From positions 1 to 40,185 of the forward strand of contig LCCP01000017.1 of assembly GCA_000997945.1 (NCBI GenBank): DNA of 40,185 nucleotides. The letters are read 5' to 3'. This document shows positions 7,474 to 12,700 of this stretch, in pieces. The position numbers and the translations under genes are program-made. Each line of letters begins with the position of its first letter. The stretch's first letter is position 1. The stretch is from Parcubacteria group bacterium GW2011_GWC2_42_12. Its GTDB lineage: Bacteria; Patescibacteriota; Patescibacteriia; Patescibacteriales; GWC2-42-12. The notes under the pieces were generated by a model, which saw only the letters and a program-made list of their open reading frames with translations, was not told the origin of the DNA and searched no databases.

Positions 7474-7939
7474 TTATATGATGTAAAAAACTAATAAATT
7501 ATTTAACTCTCAAAAAATCCCAAAAGTCGTATAGCACTATGCCAATATAAAGTAATATAACGAATCCAAAAATTATAGCATAGAAAGAGGGATAAATTAT
7601 TTTAACTGCCAGCACAATACTTTCAAGCAGTAATGCTATTAGTAGTATAAAAGTAAAAGTCGCACCATGTGAAAGCAGCTTTCCTGCCATTGAGTCAAGT
7701 TTGCTTTTTTCATAAGTAAAGGCAAAGTTTGCGAAACATACTGTTACAAGCAACATACTGATTATAAGAAGAAAGTCGCTTATTTGTCCCAGTCCAATTT
7801 GATTTATAGAGTTCGCAATAACAGGCCACAGGGAAGCTGCGATTATAACAATAATCGCGTTTTTTATTATATTTTTCTTAAAGGAATTTAATACCATAAT
7901 TTTTGTGGTTAAAATTTATTAGTTTTTTATTTCACATAA
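7474..7939. mobile_element. Cassette-like unit with its own terminal inverted repeats (unit A)
   Basis: The left end TTATATGATGTAAAAAACTA (from 7474) is matched by the reverse complement of the right end (7913-7939), TTATGTGAAATAAAAAACTA, and the match continues through ATAAATT. The arms enclose one minus-strand membrane-protein gene. The left end overlaps the attC-like core GTTATAT and the right end abuts the double-hairpin block. Confidence 0.65.
7499..7897 (-). CDS. Small integral membrane protein, unknown function
   Basis: I do not recognise the family. The 132 residues hold four probable membrane segments: NAIIVIIAASLWPVIA, FLLIISMLLVTVCFANFAF, ATFTFILLIALLLESIVLAV and AIIFGFVILLYIGIVLY, joined by short loops; the C-terminus is basic (DFLRVK). 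It is the only gene of a unit bounded by matching inverted repeats, and points away from the recombinase gene, as cassette genes do in integrons. The ATG lies close to the right inverted repeat and no Shine-Dalgarno is seen. Confidence 0.65.
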   Translation of the reverse strand: MVLNSFKKNIIKNAIIVIIAASLWPVIANSINQIGLGQISDFLLIISMLLVTVCFANFAFTYEKSKLDSMAGKLLSHGATFTFILLIALLLESIVLAVKIIYPSFYAIIFGFVILLYIGIVLYDFWDFLRVK

Positions 7940-8102
7940 TGGCTTCGGAATAAGCGAAGTGGCCGAAGGAATTTCGTAGCGGAGCGGAGAAATGCCGAAA
8001 GGCCATTTTGCGTATTCCGAGTTATGCCATTATGCCGAAAAGGAGCGAGCGACCCGAGCCGACCGCAGGAAGGCGAGGGGGAGCGAGCGATTTCGGCATA
8101 AC
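7935..8102. repeat. Double-hairpin block, copy 1
   Basis: Hairpin H1 (7935-8027) has arms CGGAATA/TATTCCG and inner pairing GGCC/GGCC, beginning at CATAAT and ending at GTTATGC. Hairpin H2 (8028-8102) has outer arms TTATGCCGAAA/TTTCGGCATAA around two direct copies of GGAGCGAGCGA-like sequence. Nearly identical blocks occur at 9561-9738, 10701-10869 and 11523-11705, and a fragment at 7061-7086. The ORFs called within it are shadows. Confidence 0.85.
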
Positions 8103-8196
8103 GTATCGGCATATCTGATGTTTGCCGTAGCGTAGCGGAGGCAAATATGGGTAGAGGCTTTTGTAAAAAGCCGTAACCAGATATGCCTTGTTATAT
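8096..8196. other. attC-like hairpin site (site 2, compact)
   Basis: GCATAAC (8096-8102), spacer GTATC, arm GGCATATCTG (8108-8117), bulge AT, GTT; then a 52-base loop with two small hairpins; then AAC (8175-8177), arm CAGATATGCC (8178-8187), spacer TT, and GTTATAT (8190-8196). The arms are perfectly complementary over 10 bp plus GTT/AAC. R-box, spacer, L-box, extrahelical bases and a size of about 100 bp match the architecture of integron attC sites. Confidence 0.75.
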
Positions 8197-9565
8197 GATG
8201 TATGCTTTTCTTTTTGTTCCGCCTTAGCGGAAACACTTTTCTGTAATGAACAAATTTTATTTTTGTCTTGGCGAGGGGCAGAGGGGCTTGGGGGTGAATG
8301 CCCCGAAGCTAAGACTCCTTATTCTGCGCGTTCAATGATGTTAACTATCCCATTATTTGCGTCCAACTCAACCAAATCGTCGCCTCGTAAAATTTTAGTA
8401 GCGTTTTTTGTGCCAACAATACATGGTTTTTTCATCTCTCTGGAAACAATAGCTGCATGGCAGATAATACCACCTTCATCCGTAACGAAAGCCGCAGCTT
8501 TAGTCATAGCTGGCATATAGGCTGGCGTGGTCATTGGAGAAACCAAAATGTCTCCCGGTGTTATTTTGTTTAATTGCTCTCGATTCATTACCACTTTTAC
8601 TTTACCCCGAGCTTGCCCAGGACTTGCCGAAAACCCTTTCAATTGAGTTGCGGTAGATAATATTTTCTTATCAATCAATTTATAACCGCGAACTTTTAAA
8701 ACAGTCGAAATTTCTTTCTTTGTAAACAACTGATTGGCGAAATAAGCACAACCGTCATTGCGTTTTTTAAACTCTGAAAAATTATATTTCTGTTTAGCTA
8801 TGACCGCTTTTTTTAATTCTTGAATAAGAAAAAATTTCATTAAATTTTTAGGCCAGCTTTTTTCTTTAGCAATCATGTGTAAATATTGGTATATCAGATC
8901 ACAAGCATCGTCAAAAAAAGTGTCGCCTTGGCGTAATTTAGTTGCTTTGTCTAAAATCTTTTTGGAAAATAATGATTTTTTTTCTGTTTTACCGCCATTT
9001 CATTCCAAGTCACGCACCAATAAGCCGGAATGAGGCCCGCCATGCCCTCTATAAATAAATTTTGGGTCTCTTTTATTTTATTGACTGCTTTTAGGCTTTT
9101 CACTGAGCTTATTGGTTGCACTTTTTCTTTCTTTAGCTTCTTGCCTATCTTGATATACCTATCAAATTCAGCTAAAAGACGCTTGGTGTTTTTGGGCTCT
9201 TTTGCCCAGCGTGATATGGCCTTAGGTAGTGTGTCAAAGAAAAGCTGAGTTGCGCGCCAACTTTCAACAGCGCCATTTTGAAAAATATAAATTGGTTCCG
9301 GAAATTTAACTTCAAAATCAAAAACTCTAGGTATAGAATCAGTAAAATATTTATACCATGCGGCAATCAAAATAAACGGAGCATCACGTGTCATGACTTT
9401 TTCGTATTTGATGATTTTTCTTGTCATATTAAAATCGTTTTCTGAGTGAGGTCACGAGCGAAGAAAACACCATATACACCCCTCTATAAAAATTAAAAAT
9501 AAAATTTGTCCATTATAGAAAAGTGTTAGGTATTAGCCGTAAAAAGAAAAGCATATTTCATATAA
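8191..9565. mobile_element. Cassette-like unit with terminal inverted repeats (unit B, PEP-utilising gene)
   Basis: The left end (8191-8215) begins TTATATGATG and continues ATGCTTTTCTTTTT; the right end (9541-9565), reverse complemented, begins TTATATGAAA and continues identically, 23 of 25 matching. These ends are not shared with the other units. The unit carries one frameshifted minus-strand gene. Confidence 0.7.
8319..9427 (-). pseudogene. Frameshifted PEP-utilising-enzyme mobile-domain protein
   Basis: Two ORFs of the track (8951-9427 and 8319-8876) are parts of one gene. After AVKQKK the frame is lost at a run of eight A (minus strand, near 8978); reading one base further gives SLFSKKILDKATKLRQGDTF, which joins directly to the second ORF. 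The restored product would be about 370 aa. The C-terminal part is the phospho-histidine swivelling domain of PEP synthase/PPDK-type enzymes, with the catalytic His in GGIICHAAIVSREMKKP; the usual TSH is here ICH. The N-terminal part has no recognisable ATP-grasp motifs. A one-base deletion, a sequencing homopolymer error or slippage could explain the shift. It is the cargo of unit B. Confidence 0.75.
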
Positions 9566-9738
9566 TGGCTTCGGAATAAGCGAAGTGGCCGAAGGAATTT
9601 CGCAGCGGAGCGGAGAAATGCCGAAAGGCCATTTTGCGTATTCCGAGTTATGCGAAGTCGCGCCATTATGCCGAAAAGGAGCGAGCGACCCGAGCCGACC
9701 GCAGGAAGGCGAGGGGGAGCGAGCGATTTCGGCATAAC
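9561..9738. repeat. Double-hairpin block, copy 2
   Basis: Same H1 plus H2 organisation as copy 1, but with GAAGTCGCG inserted between the H1 end GTTATGC (9647-9653) and H2 (from 9664). It begins TATAAT rather than CATAAT, matching the TTATATG end of the adjoining unit B. It ends in the GCATAAC of the next attC-like site. Confidence 0.85.
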
Positions 9739-9804
9739 GTTTCGGCGTATCTGAAGTTTTAATGCTTTTTTATTTTTGTCTAATGTTAGATACTTTTTAA
9801 TCTA

Positions 9805-9832
9805 TTGACAAGCTGGCTTGTTGTGTTATACT
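9805..9832 (+). promoter_or_regulatory. Sigma-70-type promoter of ncRNA copy 2
   Basis: TTGACA (9805-9810), a 16-base spacer and TATACT (9827-9832), followed by AATAATG, so transcription would start near G9839. The spacer sequence differs from copy 1 while both hexamers are conserved. Confidence 0.85.
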
Positions 9833-9838
9833 AATAAT

Positions 9839-10047
9839 GTTAAGTGCGGAATCTGTTGAACTCCAAAGTCCGAAACCCTAACGGGGATCGGGCTTTTTGT
9901 TTTGTAAAATTTATGGTAAAATTTTTTTGTGGAGTTGAGGGGCCACCTCATGGTGAGGGTTCCGCACTTAACATTCGGAATTGAGGGGTTCGATACCCCT
10001 TGGCTCCACCTCAGAAACCATCTTAAAAGCGAGGTGGTTTTTGATTT
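9839..10047 (+). ncRNA. Structured RNA with tRNA-like 3' domain, copy 2
   Basis: Same length and layout as copy 1. The long stem 9839-9853/9958-9972 differs from copy 1 at five base pairs, all compensated (C-G to T-A, G-C to A-T, A-T to G-C twice, T-A to A-T), plus one pair changed to G-T. The alternative pairing TTCCG (9960-9964) with CGGAA (9976-9980) is also compensated relative to copy 1. AACTCC (9859)/GGAGTT (9931), the internal terminator-like hairpin (9867-9894 plus T-run), hairpin CCTCA/TGAGG, T-arm AGGGG-TTCGATA-CCCCT (9984-10000) and TGGCTCCA are conserved. The end terminator is at 10016-10047. This supports a real RNA with two exclusive folds. Confidence 0.78.
10016..10047 (+). terminator. 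Rho-independent terminator of ncRNA copy 2
   Basis: AACCATCTT pairs with GAGGTGGTT and is followed by TTTGATTT; one pair is weaker than in copy 1. Confidence 0.75.
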
Positions 10048-10105
10048 ACCGTATTGAAAAATAAAAAAGCATTAAAATTTGCGTGAGCGAGCGTTAAGAA
10101 TAAAA

Positions 10106-10399
10106 TTATTTTTTTATTTTCCCTAGTAATATATGATAACTTGTTCCAGTAGATATTAAGCTTGATGAATTATTTTTTTCCGTATGCAGAATTGTATATT
10201 CTCCAGAATTGAGTTTTTCACTAATTTTATTATTTTGATATTCATTAATTTTGTCACTAAATAATTCGTGTAGTTCAATGTCGTATATATTTCGATGTTT
10301 CCACCAGCCCTTAATAACAATAACAGATGTTATAGTTAAAGCTACAATTGAAAATAGCAGAGAAATTAGTTCCATGAGATTATTTTTGATAAATTGCAT
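10106..10399 (-). CDS. Small single-pass membrane protein, unknown function
   Basis: I do not recognise it. The 97 residues have one membrane segment (ISLLFSIVALTITSVIVIKGWW, about residues 12-33) followed by a polar, probably cytoplasmic part. The gene is framed by inverted repeats of its own (ATAAAATTATTTTTT at about 10099 and its complement at 10400-10414) and lies inside the split attC-like site 3, next to ncRNA copy 2. This suggests it came as a separate cassette. No Shine-Dalgarno is seen. Confidence 0.55.
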   Translation of the reverse strand: MQFIKNNLMELISLLFSIVALTITSVIVIKGWWKHRNIYDIELHELFSDKINEYQNNKISEKLNSGEYTILHTEKNNSSSLISTGTSYHILLGKIKK

Positions 10400-10440
10400 A
10401 AAAAATAATTTTATTTAGCTCGCGAACCAGATACGCCGTG

Positions 10441-10677
10441 TTAGGCGATGTTATTAAACTTTTTATTACTTTCCTCTTCCTCTAACTTTTTGGCAACTTT
10501 TATTGCTACATGCGATCTTACGGTCATAAAATACCAAAAATACAGACCAGCAACTACAATTACAACTAATAATGTGTTAATTGTTACATCTTCAAAAGAA
10601 TATGATATTTTTGCAATAACTATTAGTAAAATCCATAACTTAGGAGTTAAAAATTGCCAAAAAAATCTAAAAAATAA
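10441..10677 (-). pseudogene. 5'-truncated small membrane protein gene lacking a start codon
   Basis: The minus-strand frame encodes a plausible protein: RFFWQFLTPKLWILLIVIAK, a SFEDVTINT loop, a second membrane segment LLVVIVVAGLYFWYF, then a charged tail AKKLEEEESNKKF. Its stop (10441-10443) overlaps the GTTAGGC core of site 3. No ATG, GTG or TTG occurs in frame before the second membrane segment, and an in-frame stop stands at 10678-10680, close to the double-hairpin block. The start may have been lost when the block was joined; a one-base shift there would fuse it to a repeat-derived ORF. The plus-strand ORF 10448-10681 is its shadow. Confidence 0.5.
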
Positions 10678-10700
10678 TTAAGAAATTTCTGGCTATTTCA

Positions 10701-10869
10701 CATAATGGCTTCGGAATAAGCGAAGTGGCCGAAGGAATTTCGTAGCGGAGCGGAGAAATGCCGAAAGGCCATTTTGCGTATTCCGAGTTATGGCCATTAT
10801 GCCGAAAAGGAGCGAGCGACCCGAGCCGACCGCAGGAAGGCGAGGGGGAGCGAGCGATTTCGGCATAAC
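10701..10869. repeat. Double-hairpin block, copy 3
   Basis: Same H1 plus H2 structure as copy 1, beginning CATAAT and ending in GCATAAC (10863-10869). The H1 end reads GTTATGG rather than GTTATGC. Confidence 0.85.
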
Positions 10870-11043
10870 GTATCGGCACATGCGAAGTTGCGCCGTGAAT
10901 TATTGAATTAAATGTTAATTATCGCCTATCTTGATTATATCACTAAACTTGCCATTTCGTCAGCGCAATTTGGGTTGAGGAAATTTTGCACTCCTTGAAA
11001 TATAATTGCGCAAAATTTCTGAACCGCATGTGCCGTGTTGTGC
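10863..11043. other. attC-like hairpin site (site 4)
   Basis: GCATAAC (10863-10869), spacer GTATC, arm GGCACATGCG (10875-10884), bulge AA, GTT; right half AAC (11022-11024), arm CGCATGTGCC (11025-11034), spacer GT, GTTGTGC (11037-11043). The arms are perfectly complementary and differ in sequence from those of sites 2 and 3. The loop of about 130 bases holds nested inverted repeats (GCGCAATT/AATTGCGC and GAAATTTTGC/GCAAAATTTC) but no gene. Confidence 0.75.
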
Positions 11044-11105
11044 GATGTTTTAAAAAACAAACATTCTTTATAAAAAAGAGCCTTTTTGAAATTTTTTGGC
11101 TGGGC

Positions 11106-11134
11106 TTGACAGGCCGTCTGTTTTCTGCTATACT
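11106..11134 (+). promoter_or_regulatory. Promoter of the 66-aa cassette gene
   Basis: TTGACA (11106-11111), a 17-base spacer, TATACT (11129-11134), the same hexamers as the two ncRNA promoters. The leader that follows contains a small hairpin AACGC/GCGTT (about 11141-11158). Confidence 0.85.
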
Positions 11135-11193
11135 AATTTGAACGCTAATTTTGGCGTTGAATTGTTCCAAAAAACCACGAAGGAGGAAGTGCG

Positions 11194-11394
11194 ATGGAAG
11201 AGCTGACGATCGGAACTAAAGTGGTGTTGAATGTTGGTGGCAAAGAAAGTATCGCAAGAGTCACCGACAAAAACGGTACTATGATGGAGCTGACAACAGA
11301 GAGTGGCGAAACTTTGTTCATGGAGCTTCAGAAAGCAGGGGATGGTTGGGAATTGGTCCCCAACACCCGTATGGTGAAGATGACTACCCTGTAG
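11194..11394 (+). CDS. 66-aa small protein of unknown function, self-contained cassette gene
   Basis: I do not recognise it with certainty. The product is short, acidic and beta-rich, with alternating hydrophobic residues (TKVVLNVGG, ESIARVTDKNG, MMELTTESG, ETLFMEL, GWELVP), suggesting a small barrel such as an SH3-like or OB-like fold; no Cys and no membrane segment. A strong Shine-Dalgarno (GAAGGAGG, 8 bases before ATG) contrasts with the rest of the window, where starts lack one. Codon use looks richer in G/C-ending codons than the neighbours. Promoter, gene and terminator lie within one inverted-repeat unit, so it was probably acquired from another host. Small antitoxin or nucleic-acid-binding roles are possible but unsupported. 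Confidence 0.75.
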   Translation: MEELTIGTKVVLNVGGKESIARVTDKNGTMMELTTESGETLFMELQKAGDGWELVPNTRMVKMTTL

Positions 11395-11422
11395 TACTTC
11401 ACCTACATCACATCTCGCCAAT

Positions 11423-11460
11423 AGCTCGTTCAAGGATAAAAACCTTGCGGGCTTTTTTCT
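11423..11460 (+). terminator. Rho-independent terminator after the 66-aa gene
   Basis: AGCTCG (11423-11428) pairs with CGGGCT (11448-11453) and CAAGG (11431-11435) with CCTTG, followed by TTTTTTCTTTT. Confidence 0.85.
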
Positions 11461-11522
11461 TTTCCAAAAAAATTTCAAAAAGGCTCTATAAAAAGATAAA
11501 ATGTTTATTTTTTAAAATTTCG

Positions 11523-11705
11523 TACAATGGCTTCGGAATAAGCGAAGTGGCCGAAGGAATTTCGCAGCGGAGCGGAGAAATGCCGAAAGGCCATTTTGCG
11601 TATTCCGAGTTATGCGAAGTCGCGCGAAGCCATTATGCCGAAAAGGAGCGAGCGACCCGAGCCGACCGCAGGAAGGCGAGGGGGAGCGAGCGATTTCGGC
11701 ATAAC
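11523..11705. repeat. Double-hairpin block, copy 4 (nearest the recombinase)
   Basis: Same H1 plus H2 structure, beginning TACAAT, which matches the TTGTACG end of unit C. The H1/H2 junction carries GAAGTCGCGCGAAG, a longer version of the insert in copy 2. ORFs in the track over this block are shadows. Confidence 0.85.
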
Positions 11706-11757
11706 TCTCTATTATACGAACAATTTTTTAGAATTTGCTTTAGTTTGTATATTATGC
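11699..11757. other. Compact attC/attI-like hairpin upstream of the recombinase gene
   Basis: GCATAA (11699-11704) pairs with TTATGC (11752-11757) and ATACGAAC (11714-11721) with GTTTGTAT (11743-11750, one G-T pair), leaving unequal internal spacers. It ends 59 bases before the recombinase start. By position it could be the primary (attI-like) site or a regulatory palindrome for the recombinase. Confidence 0.5.
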
Positions 11758-11816
11758 GAAATTATGATATTATTTATTTAAAATAATCTCGCTAATATTA
11801 TTATAGTTTAAAATCT

Positions 11817-12638
11817 ATGAAATTGGAAGAGCTTTTAAAAAGAATAGAAAACGAACTTAAACTTAGAAACTATAGCCGAAAAACTATTAAGAGCTATTTA
11901 ATTTGCCTGGCGGACTATTTTCGCTATATTAAAAATGTCGTAAAAGATCCTGATATCGGCCTGATTAAAAGATACCTTCTGGAAAAACAGGATAGGGGGC
12001 AGGCCTCGCAGACCATCAATCTTTATTTAAACGCCATAAAATATTTCTACCGAGAGATTTTTAAAAATAATGTTCCCCTGGATATTAAATTTGCCAAAAC
12101 GGCGAGCAAGTTGCCCGTCGTCTTGTCTAAGAAAGAAATAGAAAAAATAATTGATTCAATCAGCAACAAAAAACACATGCTACTTATCGCTCTCTCGTAT
12201 GGGGCGGGTTTTAGGGTAAGCGAAGCCATAAATTTAAAAATAAAAGATGTGAATTTGGCTGAATTAACCATTCATCTTAAGGGCGCTAAAGGTAATAAAG
12301 ACCGGCTAACGATTTTTCCCGAAAGAGTCAAGGCGGGGCTGGCTGAAATTATGGCCTTGCGCGATAAAAACGATTTTGTCTTTGCCAGTGAACGGGGCGG
12401 GCATTTAACCGAGCGGTCGGCGCAAATGGTATTTGAAAATGCTTTGAAAAGATGCCATATTAATAAAGAAGCCACTTTTCATTCCTTACGGCATAGTTTT
12501 GCCACGCATCTCTTAGAAAACGGCGTGGATGTGCGCTATGTTCAGGAACTCCTGGGCCATGCTAATATTAGGACTACGCAAATTTATACCAAAGTGACTA
12601 ATCCAAGTTTAAAAAAGATAAAGAGTCCGCTGGAATAA
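11817..12638 (+). CDS. Tyrosine site-specific recombinase (XerC/D or IntI-like)
   Basis: A 273-aa tyrosine recombinase. Residues 1-85 form the SAM-like core-binding domain (LRNYSRKTIKSYLICLADYF); residues 100-265 form the catalytic domain with Arg133 (GAGFRVSEAINL), the beta-hairpin Lys near 157-161 (KGAKGNKDR), HxxR as His222/Arg225 (FHSLRHSFATHLLENG), His248 (LLGHANIRTTQIYT) and nucleophile Tyr257. The C-terminus KIKSPLE resembles the SPLD tail of integron integrases, but the extra IntI patch between motifs II and III is absent, as in XerC/D/A proteins. It lies at the end of the array with the block and hairpin 59 bases upstream and points away from it, as integron integrases do. Confidence 0.88.
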   Translation: MKLEELLKRIENELKLRNYSRKTIKSYLICLADYFRYIKNVVKDPDIGLIKRYLLEKQDRGQASQTINLYLNAIKYFYREIFKNNVPLDIKFAKTASKLPVVLSKKEIEKIIDSISNKKHMLLIALSYGAGFRVSEAINLKIKDVNLAELTIHLKGAKGNKDRLTIFPERVKAGLAEIMALRDKNDFVFASERGGHLTERSAQMVFENALKRCHINKEATFHSLRHSFATHLLENGVDVRYVQELLGHANIRTTQIYTKVTNPSLKKIKSPLE

Positions 12639-12642
12639 AATA

Positions 12643-12700
12643 AAATGTAAAATTAAAAAATCAAAATGGAAAATGACAATGTAAAATTTAAAAATAATAA
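12643..12700. repeat. AT-rich dispersed repeat supplying a start codon
   Basis: The sequence around AAAATGACAATGTAAAATT recurs at 13862-13911, each copy preceded by AAAATGTAAAA and ATCAAA. Here the repeat runs across the start of the next GT2 gene, so ATGGAAAATGACAATG is both the repeat and the first five codons. Confidence 0.6.

Larger units (their letters stand above)
7080..7479. other. attC-like site with structured RNA in its loop (site 1)
   Basis: The left half is GCATAAC (7080-7086), a 5-base spacer, arm CGGCGTATCTG (7091-7101), a two-base AA bulge and GTT. The right half is CGGATACTCG (7461-7470) and GTTATAT (7473-7479). The arms pair over about 7 bp (GTATCTG with CGGATAC, one wobble), weaker than at the other sites. 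The enclosed about 360 bases hold ncRNA copy 1. The left half is joined to only a fragment of the double-hairpin block (7061-7080). Confidence 0.6.
9732..10446. other. attC-like site opened by a 670-base insert (site 3)
   Basis: The left half is GCATAAC (9732-9738), spacer GTTTC, arm GGCGTATCTG (9744-9753), bulge AA, GTT; the right half is AAC (10425-10427), arm CAGATACGCC (10428-10437), and GTTAGGC (10440-10446), a canonical GTTRRRY core. The arms are perfectly complementary, and differ from those of site 2 by a paired change. Between the halves lie ncRNA copy 2 and a small minus-strand gene, each with its own inverted repeats (9757-9777 with 10057-10077; about 10088-10110 with 10400-10422). 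Confidence 0.7.
11038..11527. mobile_element. Cassette-like unit with terminal inverted repeats (unit C)
   Basis: The left arm, about 11038-11099 (beginning TTGTGCGATGTTTTAAAAAA), and the right arm, about 11464-11527 (reverse complement beginning TTGTACGAAATTTTAAAAAA), share AAACATT and GAGCCTTTTTGAAATTTTTT. This is an imperfect inverted repeat of about 60 bp framing a complete transcription unit: promoter, Shine-Dalgarno, 66-aa gene and terminator. Confidence 0.75.

Noticed and set aside
7187-10047. Retron msr-msd RNA
   Set aside because: Long end-to-end inverted repeats are suggestive, but no reverse transcriptase gene is present in the window.
10448-10681. Plus-strand ORF of 77 aa
   Set aside because: It is antisense to a much more convincing membrane-protein frame on the minus strand and has a Ser/Thr-rich composition typical of a shadow.
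7927-10881. ORFs beginning MPIRYAEIARS or MPKSLAPPRLP (7927-8112, 8030-8236, 9526-9735, 10667-10879, 10693-10881)
   Set aside because: They are readings of the G/C-rich hairpin block, differ in frame and end between copies, and have no start signals.
6664-11757. CRISPR array
   Set aside because: The repeats are about 170 bp with units of several hundred bases or more between them and carry genes; no short regular repeat-spacer pattern and no cas genes.
11346-11786. Plus-strand ORF of 146 aa downstream of the 66-aa gene
   Set aside because: It runs through a terminator, an inverted repeat and the hairpin block; no protein-like features.
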